From: Patiria miniata
Lineage: Eukaryota; Echinodermata; Asteroidea; Valvatida; Asterinidae
Direction of reading: 5' to 3'
DNA: 64,000 bases
Assembly (NCBI RefSeq): GCF_015706575.1
Contig: NW_024037059.1
Span: 15,847,730 to 15,911,729 of the forward strand
Shown piece after piece: positions 1 through 14,500 of this stretch (positions are counted from its first letter, which is position 1; the number at the start of each line of letters is the position of its first letter). Made by a program: the position numbers and the translations under genes. The notes under the pieces were generated by a model. It had not been told where the DNA came from and ran no database searches. It worked only from the letters and a program-made list of their open reading frames with translations.

Positions 1-756
1 CTGATTACATGTATGATTTTCAATGCTGCCTTTCCCGCAATTTTAAAAAGGAAATTATTTTTTGTATATATATATCTGTTTAAATTCTTTTATCTGAAAT
101 AGCAAATACTGACATTTAGTCTTGAAGGTTTTTTTTCAAGAGGGATTGTGAACTCAAACAGGAAAACCGGATATTAATTTAGAGAATGTTGTATACGTTC
201 TATTCAAGCTTCAAACTGCGCTCCAAAATATCTAGGTTTAAAACAAAAACGGAAAATAAAGTTTGAAACATAGAAAAACTGCGAACAATTCCAATACAAA
301 TTGTTGATAATATTTAGACACCAGAATTGTTAATAGTAAAATTAAGAATTTCTGGTTTTATTTATGCGTTTAAATTTGTCAAAACAAAATATAAAAGGAA
401 ACAAAAAAATGAAACGAAACAAAAAAGGGGCTGGGAATATTATTTTGTTTTGTAAAACATTTTATTTTAGAGCAATGTGTCACCCACAAACAAGTTCATT
501 TCTGAATAAAATGTCGTTAATTTTTATATTTTTCTTTCTTAGACTGTACAGAACATACAGCATAATGTTTTATTTAAAATCTAAACATGCAGTGTTTTCA
601 GTTGAATTTCTACTGTACAAATAAGTTTGCATTTATTCTTATGCTGTTTATGAATAAATGTCTGTAAAACCTTAAACTTTTTGTGTTGGGTGTTCACAAA
701 TCATAATTATTCAGACTTTATTACATTACAATTGATCGGTAATTCTTTTTTTCCAG

Positions 757-1071
757 GAAATCGACGAAGAAAGCTTAGTACATGTAATTATAACGGGACA
801 TTTCAAAGATTTGCTGGACCTCAACCTCACACAGGCAAAACTGCATGAATGGTTCTTCAGACAACAAATTCCACAAGGTGATCCTGAGTGGAAAACAACA
901 ATGTCTCCCGTAACCTATGACATGATGACGCACTTTAACTTTAGTAATTCACGTGGGTCAATTATCCAGAAATACAGCCCAAAGTCGAGACGATTCTTCA
1001 TCTTTCTGAGATTACACAGCATACAAATGTACATCCAGGAGGAATACCAAGCAACACCTTCAATTGACTAG
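757..1071 (+). CDS. Terminal coding exon of an unrecognised plus-strand gene (partial)
   Basis: A good acceptor (T-rich tract ending ttttttccag) precedes an open frame that starts EIDEESLVHVIITGHF and runs to a TAG at 1069-1071, about 104 residues. The rest of the gene must lie left of the window. The segment is acidic at first, then has aromatic and basic stretches (LHEWFFRQQIP, YSPKSRRFFIFLRLHS). I do not recognise a family and assign no function. Poly(A)-signal-like AATAAA words follow near 1210. The gene converges tail-to-tail on OFD1, whose stop is 1.5 kb downstream. The chief doubt is whether the whole reading frame is coding or whether an internal donor ends it earlier. Confidence 0.5.
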   Translation, partial: EIDEESLVHVIITGHFKDLLDLNLTQAKLHEWFFRQQIPQGDPEWKTTMSPVTYDMMTHFNFSNSRGSIIQKYSPKSRRFFIFLRLHSIQMYIQEEYQATPSID

Positions 1072-2569
1072 TCTTATACAACCTTTTCAGTGGATTATCA
1101 AAGACAAAAAGTGTTCATAGAATTAAAAGTTCGCATCTTGAGTGGTACTTTAAATCAAAACACAGCAAACATATATCCAAATGAAAACAAATAATGTATT
1201 CAAGCAATAATTAATAAAATGCATAGCAATAAACATCAATAGAGAAATCAACTGATACAAATAAATCTGAACAGCATAAAACATGCACCAATAAAAAGAA
1301 ACAGATACAATTGAAAATGTAAAAGTACTTAAAAAGCACAAGAAACAGAAAACGATAAATATTAATAATCTGATAAAGAATTGTAGCTTCAAGGTAAGAG
1401 TTCAAGCTTGCAGTACTGTGGTAGGTTTTCAGCGGTTTCAGTGGTGAGAAAGCGTGTTACTTTTTCTCGAGTTCTCAAAATTACCTCTATACCCCTCAAA
1501 AGTGATAATTTGTCCACGGTATCACTACAAAACTTCCACTTATTATTAACAATACAATGACAGAAACAGACATGTAAGACACAACAAAATAAAGTAATTT
1601 TAAAAGCAACAGAAGTAGAAATAAAATCATGCAATTGTACGAAAACAAAATGAAAAATGTCAAGCCATTATTCAGCTTTCTCTGCATAATCCTTACAGCC
1701 TGATAGAACTGCCACTGCCAAGTATCACTGGAATGCATTTATACATACTCAATAATCATGCAACCTTGAAAGAGCACAAATGATTTCCTGTTGTCTCGAA
1801 AAATTGCCCAGAACACATCAACAAACAGCCAACTTCCTGTATGATGGGAGTCCTGTCATCAACGTCAATGCAGCGTAGAAAAAAAGGGACCAACAATTGA
1901 ATCTTTATGACAGATGTTTATAGCTGACTGATGGCAAAACCAACAAGTAACTCGTAGTCACTGACATGCTGTCTGAGACAAGTCACTAGGAAGATGAGTA
2001 CTTTGACATATATGCTCATGATGACTATTCATCTCATAGATACAGGCATACAACTGAGAAGTCACATAAACTGAGAGAAAATCCCAAGCTTTACAAGACA
2101 CTCTGGGTTTTTGTCAGTTTTAGTCGCATACAAGAGAAGTAAAAACAAAAAGGAAAAAAAAGGAAATCAGTTGATACAAGGAACTTTGCATGCCGGTAGG
2201 TCGTATTTAACCAAAATGAAGGCCTTGGGTGATTTTAAATTACCAGAGAAATCGGACATATGTTTGTGGAGAAGACAAAAATTAAGTATTCACAACTAAC
2301 ATTTTTTTTGATATCCTTCAGTAATGACATGCCATTTATGACAAACAGTTGGATTTTCATAACAGCTTCAAATTCAACTCACAAAAACAATCACCAACAC
2401 ATATCTGATGTAACAATTACAATTGAGATTAATTAAAATTATGAATAATAGAAGTAGTTTTCTACTCATTAACAAGGACCTAACATTTAATGGGAGCTAT
2501 GTTACATTAGTTTTGACAGAATGACAATTACAGTTCCAACACACCTGTGATGATTCATTGAAGCACATA
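1072..2569. other. Intergenic region between two convergent genes
   Basis: AT-rich sequence between the stop of the plus-strand exon and the OFD1 stop. It probably holds both 3' untranslated regions. Short open frames here show no recognisable motif. I see no repeat or RNA gene. Confidence 0.4.
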
Positions 2570-5500
2570 CTACCAGTCATCAAATGGATCCTCCGAATCA
2601 TTTGACACATGGCTCGTGCTGCACAAAGACATATCAATATGTGGATCATGAATTCTACAAAATAATTGAACAAAACAAACAAAAACACTCCAAAAACTAA
2701 AGATTGCAGTACGCAGTGATGTCTCATCCTAGCGATAATGAATGTGTCAAAACACATCAACCATAGATTCTGTTTCTTTATTGGCGTCAGTTTCCTGAGT
2801 AACACACTAAAGAATTCACAGATGTGAATATTTTGCTTGGAAAGTTTTGCCAAAATGCAAATGGATTTTCAATTAATTGCAAATTGATTTAAAAATGATG
2901 GTTTTTTTTAAGTTTCATGGATCTGATAATGGAAGTTCATTTCTCAAATCACACATATATAAAAGCCAAATTTATTTGACATCAGAAAACATTCATGGAG
3001 AAATTCACCGGAGTTAAAATATGTTCAACTTTTCATAAATTTGCATTCCCATTTCTGTTTACATTCACACACTTATTACACCAAGTATGAGCCATCCATA
3101 AAACTATACAGAATCCATAGATTACACGGGTTAATGTCAATCAAATGCTGAATGCTTCAACTTTTGGTAAATTAAAACAAGACTTTCTTGAATACTTTCT
3201 GAGTGTTCTATTTGCAATAAATTTCACCTCGAGAAACAAAAATATACTCCAATCACCTTTGGGGACTAATTTGACTGTTTCACATGTTGAAGCAGTCCAT
3301 ATTTATATATTACCCTCATAGATATTTAGTATTAATCCATAAATGGACAATGACTGACCTGTTTGGTTCTTCGGCAGCCTCCATTTCATGTTCCACGTTA
3401 AATGCTGCATCAGAGTAAGTACTGACTACAGATGCCTGTAAACAAAATGAGAAAGAAAATTTATTATTCAAGTAATAAACTATTGCAGTGTGTTCCGTGT
3501 GGACTGTTAACAGGAGACGCTAAAATGCTATTTCTACTTTGCGCCCATGCCCAGACGTATATCTCATGTGAAGACACTACAGGTGTGTGCACCTTTACTC
3601 TTAATCCTATTTAGGCCGTGGGCCAAAGCCTGTACGTGCAGTTTCGTCTTGACTTCTTAGTGGCAACTTAATTTCTTGGTTATAAGTAGTTTGGAACATG
3701 TTAATTGATATTTTACAATGTGCACATCACATCATTTGCACAAATCAGAAATAAAGGGGACTGTTTCCCCAATGTAACTGTACCACATGGGATGAGGGCG
3801 ATCGCGATGCATCACTGCCATTGCATACCAGCCTCGCCACCATGGGTGCGTGCACGTTCATCCATCAACCCCTGGCCGTGGGGAATACAATGTATGTAAG
3901 CGGCGACGCTGACTGGCTAAAACAGAGTGTACACTTAACTCCGGCTAAACCAACATCATACAACTCGTCAAATCGCTCAAGTCGGCCGTCTGACTAAAGT
4001 CCCGATTGTCCGTAATGCATTTCCATTGAATTTTGTATTTCTAAGTCGGCTTTTATAACTCGCCATTTCACTCAAGTCGTCGTGTTACTCTAAGTCCATA
4101 AAAAGCATTACAAAATCCTTTGTGTAAGTCGGCATTCAAAAAATCACGCATCTGCATCAACTTCCTGTACTGCGGTTGGCAAGAAGTGTGTCCTACTGCA
4201 TTCATCGCATATATGCATCGTGAGCATATCGATACCAGCACCCCCTCTAATCTGTACGCATGTGCTCTGTCCATTTTGGGAGTCATCTTATTGAATGACT
4301 AGTGCTGCAGTCAATGCGTGCGTGGTATATGCCGGACCATGCACGCATTTAATTCGTTACTGTGCACGTACATATGTATACACGTGGTCTCCACTATCAA
4401 TACCCCAAATATGATGATACAATTCGAGCATTAATTTGCTGGATTCAACTCAAGCATTAAGGAGATAAACCAGGGTAAATCGAAGCCAATTAGTGCAATG
4501 AATCATGTGTGAAAGGCGATTTATGTAAGTCGGCAAAATGACAACTGACAGCAGATGTTGGCATTTGCGTAAGTTGTCACAAATTCTTGGGTCCCGAGAG
4601 TGCCGACTTAGCCGGAGTTTACTGTACTTCGAAGTCTGCGCGCCCCATATCCGCTCACGAGTCATATCTCCTTCAAGTCAAGTAACGAACGCATTTTTTT
4701 TTATTCCGAAAGCCCAGTTTTACGCCCCGAAAAAACATGTATTCTGGGTAAAGAAAAGGAGAAAAAAAAATAGTGTTTCACTTATTAACTTAAAACTGAA
4801 TGACTTGTGATTTACTTGTGATTGATTTGTGTTGTAAAGGGACGACAGAGGTACGTAAATTTAATATAAATCCTTAACGCCACGTCAAAATCTTATCATG
4901 CTCATGTTTGAAAGGGTCGATTCTACAACAAAAAACTTTAAGCACCGTGTCGAGCGTCAAATAATGACTTATATTATTCATGCCGATTTTCTTTTTATCT
5001 GTTGTGTCAAATTTAAAGCATTTGAACTTAAAACATAGAAGTTATGGCAAAAATACTATTTTTGACCAAAAATGGGCAAAATAATGAGGAAAAAGTGTTG
5101 TCGTAAATTTAAATTTTAGGCCAATGTGAACAGCCAGATTCAGATTCAGCACTATCGAATTAGTAAAGTTGACCTTTTTGCAAGCTGACACCAAAAAGTT
5201 AAGACGAACCTCAACTTCTAGACCTAATACAGATTTTTGCCCATGGCCTAATTTGCCTGCAGGGAATCCACAGCCCTTTTGCAAAAATATATTACCTACA
5301 TGTGCAACATGAGAGGCATTATTTCAAAGTCAAATGTCTGTCATTGTTATCAGCTGCAAGTACTTGTATTTTAAATAAAATGGCATTTTACATTTAGGGG
5401 TGTCATTGTCATTGGAAGGAGGCAACAGTTCAAAATCCTCATACACTAAAACTAATGCCAATAGAGTGAATTACCTTTTATCAATGTTAAGGTGGAGACA

Positions 5501-8500
5501 CCAGACCTCTTTACATCCATTTCTTGTCTTTTTATATTCTAGTTTTCTCATCTTAAAGCTCTGACTTCAAAATCGGTGCGCTTTTATTAAAAAGAATATT
5601 TGCAGCTAGGACGCTATGCGCAGCGTTTCTATAAGGAATTAATATTTCATTTAGTTCCATCAGTCTTTTTAACCTTTCTATCCTGAGGATCTTGTTGTTT
5701 CTTCTCTTGTAACATCTGCATGTATCTCTGCATGACAGGATCAATCTTCAAGCCTTCATCTTCTGTCTTCTGCTCTTGACCAGATTCTCCAGGAGGCCCT
5801 ACTCTTTCTTTCTGATCAGAGTCAGCCTTTCCGTCATCCTTCTCTACCGCCTTCTGCTGTGTGGTTGGATCTGCACCTTGTTCCTAACAAAAAACAGAAG
5901 ATTTAAATCACTATAAAGCTTCTACAAAATATAAGCCCTCTAGACTAACGTAAAAAGCAAGGCAGTATGGGGTTAGGTTCCAAATTTATAACCGTATCAC
6001 ATATCCTTATCTATTCCCCATGTGATATCATCACTTTGTGCATTCTTCTCATACGTGATATGGGACGTCAAACAACAAGCTCGATCGGATCTAGGAAGCT
6101 GCGGGCCTACGAATTCGTGTTCATGCACGAGTCACGTGATTGTGCCATGAAATGTCTGGAAGGAGTAGTGTTTTGAGTAAATCAAGTGCGAGTGCACAAT
6201 AAGCTCTGGCCGTGTTGCATGAAATCGATCAAAATGATGCCTGCCAGAGCTTAAAAATGTGACGCCAAAAAATTTGACGCCGATGGCACAGATGGAACAC
6301 CATACTTTTGGTCAATTTTCAGGACAGACAGACAGACCGACCAACCAGCAAGTGACATGTAGAAGCTCCTGCTAGAGCTTAAATAATTCCGAATCACTAA
6401 GACTTTTCTGGTTGTGATGAAACATTTTATTTTGTTTATTTACTTTCACTTGTTTAAAAAGACGAACGGGCATTATTTGCATCATCATCGCATGCGATAT
6501 GTGTTGCCAGGCGTGGCTGACTTTGCTGCATAAAAAAAGTGCGAGTGCACAATAAGCTCTGGCAGTCTTGCATGAAATCTATCAAAATGATCCCCGTCAG
6601 AGCTAATAAAAATGAGACGCCCAAAAATGAATTTAGTTAAGATGAGTTCAGCCGCGTTTGCTAAGGAAGTTGGGACGTGTTGAATGCGTCTTAAGCTTGG
6701 TGAAATCGATCCTAGGATGAGTTGCAAGTTCAGACGAGTAACCCTTTTTAAGACGCGTCTCAGCATTTCGTGAAATCAGCCCCAGGTAACATAACATCTG
6801 GTTTAATACCCACCTGTCTCTGTAGTTCCAATAACATGGCTTGCTCCCTCTCTCTTGCTTCCTGTTCTCGTAACTGTCTCTCTTCGTCTCGTTTCTTGCG
6901 TTTCTCTTCCCACTCATGTTCCTCCCTTTCTTCATCATCTTCCTTCCCGAGTCTTAACTCTTCATCTGTAACTGAGAAATGTTGTACAGGGATACTTCTT
7001 TACCCTAACATAAGGCAGTTAAAATATCAGACAAGAGACATAATAGTGTACTTAACATTTTATTTCTGGACAGATGTACTTCCTCCAGAAGAAACAAATC
7101 ATTGTTCATAAGCCAACCACAGATTCTCATGATTATCGGGCACATTTTTATTCCATCTACTTTATTTGACAATGACAATACCTATGATATATACAATTCA
7201 TTTTCACTTTGATCGATTTAATTTTCTTTTATGAGAACTTCTCGACTTACCTCCCTGAGATTTTATCACCTTGACATCTGGCCCATTCTCACCATCCGCA
7301 TCCTTTGATAGTAACTCTGCCAATGATTCACCATCTGAGATGCTCGCTAACGGAGAAGTAAACACTGGACTTGATGGAGGAGGAAGTAAAGATGCTAGTA
7401 CATCATCATACACGGTGGCAGATGGTTGGGTAGGCTTCAGTGACTTGGGTGATGCATGGGGTGATAACTGTGAAGAACCTTTGAATGAACCAACTGAAGA
7501 CACAGATCTGTAAACAAATACAAAAATGTTAAAGTGAAGATGCCAATGCATCATCATCTACCGAGGCAGATGTTGGGTAGGTGTCAGTGTCTTGGGTGAT
7601 GCATGGGATGATAACTGTCAAGAACCTTTGAATGAACCAACCGAAGACACATCTGTGACCACAAGATGCACATACAAGAAACAACTTGTGTGGCTGCCTC
7701 GGGGCTCACTTGTGCCCAGAGGAGTTTCGGACTACTAGTTCTCAAACTTATGAGAAAAGGACTCCCAAGTGACTGGTATTCGCAATCAATCCAGGAACCA
7801 CACACAAAACACAATGAAGCCACTTGACAACATGGTGGTGATTGCTGATAGTAGATTGAGTAGATTGAGATTGAGATAACAATCTGCAATTTAATAAAGC
7901 AGAAAAAACACTAATAAGAAAACTATAATAAATGTACATGGAAAAGTCTAATCTATTAAACATGGCAAGTTGAGTCCAAAAAATGTGAAGTCTGATTTGT
8001 CAAATCTAAACACTATTTGCAGTTCAATCTGTTTTTGCTGAATGAATAATCAACTGTAAAATCTCAGAAAATCCACTGAATTCTGTCTCTAAACTTATTA
8101 AAAGTAACTCATAAAATCAAGGAAAATGCTTCTTACCAAAATGGGGTCTTTCAAGGTCCACAAAGAGTGAATAAAGTGATGAAACTTGAGGAACTAAATC
8201 GCAATGAGTATGAAAACACTTGTCTCTGAAATCACATGGTCAGTAAATATGGCTGCCCATTGTTTATGTGGCAAGATTATGTGGTACTTGTACCCACACA
8301 AGGTCTTTGTATGCACATAGGAAGTGCACAAGGTCACTCTGGTGGTGGGAAGGAGGCTACTTAATGCAACACATAAGTAGGCTCTTTCACTATTATAAGG
8401 TGAACATTAACTGTAGGCTCTTTCACTAAATATGCAGTAATACTCTAAAAAATGGAATTCTAAATTTAAACTATGAAAAACTTGTTAAGAAAATTAATAA

Positions 8501-11500
8501 ACTTAAGACAAACTCACTGCACAGCTGCTGCAGTGACATGGCTCCTCTAACTGCATCTCGCAGTTAACAAACTAAAATCAAACCTGAACTTCAAAGATTA
8601 ATGTCCATGAAAATGTTCCATCTTGATGGACGTCTTGTCTCGCACGCACTGCTCCTCAGATGCAGACTAGTGATGGCTCGTTAAATTGGTATCTACCTAC
8701 TAATGAGTAACAAGAACAGTTAAAATGTAAAGTTCGTAAACTAAATAGATTGTCGTCCGCAGTGGGTCTCTTCTGGCAGGATCTTTAGTTTGGCTCTTCG
8801 GTGGGGACTTCTCTGGTCTCTTGAGCTTCAGGCTTCTCTGCGGGTACCAACAGAACAAGCTTGTGTACTGGTCTATCAAGGAGTGATGGAGAGTGTTGCC
8901 GTCTGCCAAGGTTGTCTCGTGTGCCATCGGCCATCAAGAGCTTCACTGACCTGACTCTTCCGTCATTGCTCGGGTAGGTCTCCACTACGCGTCCCAGTGG
9001 CCACTGGTTCCTGGTCTGCTCACCTTCCTTGGAGATCACGACATCACCTACTTGTAGATCTCTTTCTGGATTGACCCACTTTTTGCGCTCTTGAAGATGG
9101 TGCAGAAACTCCTTTCTCCATCTCACCCAAAACTCATTGGTCAAGAACTGGACACGTCTCCACCATTTGCGGGCATAGACATCTTCCTTCTGGAACTTTC
9201 CAGGCGGAGGCAGAACCACCTTGGGTTTCATGGTGAACAGATGATTGGGTGTCAATGGCTCTGGTGCGTCTGATGAGCAGAGATAGTCTGTCGTGAGAGG
9301 TCGTGAATTGATGATGCCTTCTACCTCAGTCATGAAGGTCCTGAAACATTCATCATCCAGTTGTGTCGTGGTTTTAAGAAGAAGACCCTCTAGTATACGG
9401 CGTACTGTACCTATCTGTCTCTCCCACACGCCTCCCATGTGACTGGCATGCGGTGTGTTCAGCTTGAAGGGAATCCAGTCACAGTTGCTCTCTAACAGGT
9501 ACTGGTGGACTCTGTCCTGCTCCATCTCAGCTAGCGCTTCTCTCAGCTCACTCCGAGCACCGATGAATGTTGTACCTTGGTCTGAACGCAGCTGACGTAC
9601 AGGTCCTCTCCTGCTCTGGAATCTTGTAAGGGCATTGATGAAAGAACTTGCCGTTAAGGAATTTGCTGTCTCTAGATGAACACCTCTAGACGCCATACAT
9701 GTGAACAGGACACCATAACGTTTCACTTGACTCCTACGCTCTTTCACCAAAAACGGACCGAAGTAGTCAACAGCACAATAGGAAAATGGGGGCGCTGGCT
9801 CTAGTCGATCTACGGGTAGGTCAGACATCTTCTGTCGCTGCAGCGATCCACGCAGTTTGCGGCAGGCCACACATCTTGAGATGTAGTTGGACACAGCTGA
9901 TGAACCACCAATTACCCAGTACCCTCTCTGACGTAGCTCGTTGTGTGTCATTCCTCTGCCCATGTGATTCACCTTCTCATGAATATGGCGAATCAACAAC
10001 TGGGTGACATGACCTTTGTGAGGGAGAATGGCTGGATGCTTAGCTTCAATTGGAAGATCAGATCTGGCAATACGGCCACCCACTCGGATGATGCCATCGA
10101 CATCTAGAAAGGGATCTAGCCGGTACAGACAACTCGTCTTCTTCAGGTAGTCATTTCTCACCCTTGCAGTCTTTCCATCGGTGACTTGCCCGATTACACC
10201 AAGTTCTTGTAGGGCCTGTAACTCGACACTGAAATGTTCATGCTGAACATTTTTGATGATTTCCATCTCTCCATTCTGTAGTTCTGCCACAGTGATTGCT
10301 TGCTTCGCAGGAGTGGAACAAACTTTCCCTTCACAAGGTTTCTTCACTACTCTGTTCCTCAACTTTGTCTTCAACCTCAGACAAAGAGCGACTGCCCTGC
10401 AAGCTCTATTCCAGGATGAAAAGCAATCAAGTCGGCTCACTTCGAAGTGATGATGTCGTGCGTTGTTCTCAGCTGTTGTCACGAAAGCTGAGACTCTTTT
10501 CACATCTGGGTCTGATTCACTCAGTGGTGCAACTACAGCTGGCTGGGGTTGAAAGGGGCCATCCTTCTGCAAGAAATCTGGACCGGATAACCAGCAGGAC
10601 TTCTCTATAAGTTCCTTTGCTGTCAGACCACGTGATGCTTCGTCAGCAGGATTTTCTTTGGTGTCTACGTACATCCATCTCTCTGGGTTAGTCAGACTTC
10701 TGATTTGCTGCACTCTGTTAGCAACATAGACATGGAATCGTCTTGCTTCATTGTTTATGTATCCCAAAACAATCTTGCTGTCTGTCCAGTAATATTCGTG
10801 GAGCATCTCGTAACATAGCTCTCGTCGCAGGAATTCACTCACAGTTGCTGAGACAGTTGCTGCTGCAAGTTCTAGCCGGGGGATGGTGACGAGCTTCAGA
10901 GGGGCCACTCTGGACTTACCGACTACAAAGGAACAATGTGCCTTATTGTTCTCATCGACTAGTCGCAGGTAGGAACACTGACCATAACCATCTTGGCTTG
11001 CATCGGAAAAATGATGCAATTCAACTGCTGTCACAGTTCCAAAATCCTTGGGCTTAAAACATCGCTGGATTTGGATCTTCTCTAAGCCGAGAACCTCTAA
11101 ACGCCATTTCTCCCACTCAGGTTGTAGCATCTCTGGCACTGGACTGTCCCAATCAAGTTTGTCGCGACACATCTGCTGCAAAATTCTCTTCCCTCTGAGG
11201 GTTACTGGAGCCACATAGCCATTTGGGTCATAGATCGAACTTACAGTTGAAAGTATGCCTCGTCTTGTGAATGGTCTGTCTTTCAACTCAATATGGAACT
11301 GAAAGGTGTCACTCTCGACACACCAAGTGACGCCCAGGGCTCTTTCCATTGGTAGTACATCAACCTTCAGATCTAGTTCCCTTGTACCACTGGCTCGCTC
11401 TTCTGCTGGGAATTTTTCCAACAGCTCTCTTTTGTTGGAGATGATTTTGTGCAGTTTCAACCCAGCTTTTCCACACAGATTCTGACTGGCTTTGATCAGT

Positions 11501-14500
11501 AATGATGCTCTTTCCACTGTGGGTAGTGACTTCAGTCCATCGTCTACGTAGAAATCATTACGAATGAAGTTTGCTGCCTCTGCTCCAAACTCATCCTCTC
11601 CGTCATCTGCTGCTCTCTTCAGCCCGAAGTTGGCACAGCCTGGTGAGCTAGCGGCCCCAAACACGTGAACTTTCATTCTGTATTCGACCACTGGCTTCTC
11701 TGGATCACCATTTTCCCACCATAGGAATCGCAGCAGGTCACGGTACTTCTCTTCTACATAGAACTGATGGAACATGCTCTTCACGTCAACCATAAAGGCC
11801 ACTTCCTCTTTCCTGAATCTACACAGAACACCGAGAAGACCATTAGTCAAGTCAGGACCTTGAAGGAGATGGTCGTTGAGTGAAACGCCTCCATATTTGG
11901 CTGAACAGTCGAACACCACTCTTATCTTGTCCGGCTTTTTGGGGTGATAGACTCCGGTGTGCGGCACATAGTTTACCTTTCCCTCATCAACTTCCAGTTG
12001 GTCTAGGGGGACTCTCTCTGCACACTTTGGGATAACATCTTTCATGAACTCCCTGTAGTCTTCACGAAACTTCACATTCTTTCGGAATCTGGCGGACAGC
12101 TGATTCCATCTCTTAACTGCAAGTTGGCGGTTGTTAGGCAGGGTCGCAGCGTCAGACTTCAGTGGTAGTGGCATTTCGTAGTGGCCATCGGATGCTTTCT
12201 TTATTCCTTTTTCCATCACGCTCAGGAACTTCTCGTCTTCTACTGAGTATGGCTTCCCCTGATGATTCTCGACAAAGTCGGATTCCAACACCTTGAGAAC
12301 TTTCTCTGGGTTTAAGACTTCTTTCACCCTCGTACCATAGACGAAGTGTTGGTAGCTTTGTGGTTCAGCAGCAACCACTTTGTTGCATACTGCAGGTTGG
12401 TCATCGGTTTGTCGGGCAGCCTTGCAAACGTTCCCAATTACTCCCCAGCCTAGTAGTGACCTCTGGCCGTAGGGGTCATCCTCTCCACCGGCGATGATTT
12501 CTCTGGGTCTAACCACTCTTGGGCAATTGCTTCCGATGAGAAGAGAGATGTGCAGGGTTGGATCATAGGGCATGAGTTTATCTGCCAGAGACTTCAGGTG
12601 GGGCCATTGATGCACAACCGCAGGTTTCGGTATCTGGGATTTCTTGGCTGGAACGCTGTCCCGCTTGAAGCAGACTGGAAGTTTAACAGTGTGCTCTCTA
12701 TTGACATCAAGCACTTCAAGCCCGGATATGCGACTGCTGGTGATTTGCACATTTTGCTCTTGCATTGTACTGAGTAGTAACTGCGTCTCTGGTCCCTGCA
12801 GGTTCATCCTTTCACACAAACTCTTTGACACGAAGCAACTGTTGGATTGTTCGTCCAAGATGGCATATTCGAGGAACTCCCTCGCTGGATCACTCTCACT
12901 ACGAACCAACACTGGTATAATCATGGAGTGGTCACCTTCTCCTTCTTGGTCTGGTTGGGAACACACTTGGATACAGTTGGACATTCCCTCATCTCGTTTG
13001 GGGTGCACAGCAATGACTTCTTTGGGTGGGGATGAATTGTTTGGGACTTTGTCAGCTGGTTGTTTACTTGCCGCTGCTGACTGGGGGTGACTTGAAGCAG
13101 TTTCTTCTGGCCGTCTCTGTTGGAAGTTGCGATGGAGACAGGTCAAATGGGCACCAGCGCAGATCCGACAAACTTTTTTGTCGTTACACTCTCTCACTTG
13201 ATGATCACTGGAACGTGCACAGCCCATGCACAGTCTCTTCTTGAAGAAGAAATCCTTTCGCTCAGCGAAAGGCTTGCGCAGAAAGCGCTCACAGTCGTCC
13301 AGGAGATGACGCTTATTGCAGAAGAGACAGCTCTTGTCACTGGACAACTGCACTCTGCTTGTTGGTTCACCTCGACTGGTACTAGTCGCAAAAACACTGG
13401 TGTTCTTTTTCGGAGCACTTCCTGCATTAGAACGTTGTTTGTCCTGACTTCGAACCACGCTCTGCAACTCCGGAATGTTTGCCCTGTCTGCTGCAATCTT
13501 CACAAGTTTGACAAACTCGCTGAATGGGGGGAAGGAATCCTGACCACGGATCTGTCTCCAATAGTCAATCTTGTCCCGCCACTTTGTCTCGAGGTTGAAT
13601 GGCAGTTTCTCGACTAGACGAGCATTCTCACTGGCGTAGTCCAGCACTCCAAGGCTTGCTGTGGTTGCTCGTGCTGCCTCTACTTTCCCCAGAAAATCAG
13701 AGAAATCTCTCAAGCCTGCTGCATCCCTCGGCGTTAACCTCGGCCACTGACGGAGTTTGCTTATGAAAGCAGTGCTCACTACACTACTGTTTCCGTACCT
13801 CTCGTTCAATACTTTTCTTGCCTGCGTGTAGGCCTCTTCAGTGCCGATGAGCATGTAGTGCTCCACTAGGTGCTTTGGTTTTCCCGTCACATATTGATTG
13901 AGGTAGTTAAGCTTGGTGTCGGCGTCAAGGGGTTGGCTGTCGATAAGGGAATTGAAGGAGTTCCGCCACAGGGGGTACTGTAGTGGATCACCGTTGAATT
14001 GGGGGACGGCTATCTTTGGTAGCTGGCTAGATGCAACAAGGCGTTTGTTTACATCATGCTGTTGTCTACTGGACTCGGCCAACTGTGTAATGCACTTCTC
14101 AAGTGCCGACGACATCGTCATCCGTCCTCCTTCACTTTGGTGATGAGAATGATGTACACTGGACTGTTCATCAGGTCTGTTCTGATTGGCTGATGTAACC
14201 ATGGCAACAGGTTGGAGTGACGCATTGTCCACATATGCGCTTTCACTTTGGGGCACAGATGGACACAATGGAGGGGGGTGATCACTTTGATGCGAGTTGA
14301 GGAATCTCTGCATATGTTCATGTTTGTCGGCGGGGATGCCGGACAGCTCTGATGATATTGAACTGTCATCCCGCTCCAGCGATGAGTACACCTCCATCAC
14401 AGCTCGGGTTTCGGCCAATTTCCTCTCTATCTCAAGTTGTTCTAACTTTTTGTCTCTCTCGATCTTCATTTCCTCCACTTTCTTTGCCGCCTCCAACTCC

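Noticed and set aside
5042..5284. 80-codon minus frame in an OFD1 intron
   Set aside because: No splice sites or similarity to OFD1; AT-rich chance frame.
7584..7889. 101-codon minus frame, repeated in part at 14568-15035
   Set aside because: It reads from the decayed exon copy into the LTR and recurs only because the LTR is duplicated.
13120..13617. 165-codon plus-strand frame
   Set aside because: It is antisense to the intact BEL Gag-Pol frame. Other plus-strand frames between 9091 and 14612 are the same kind of shadow.
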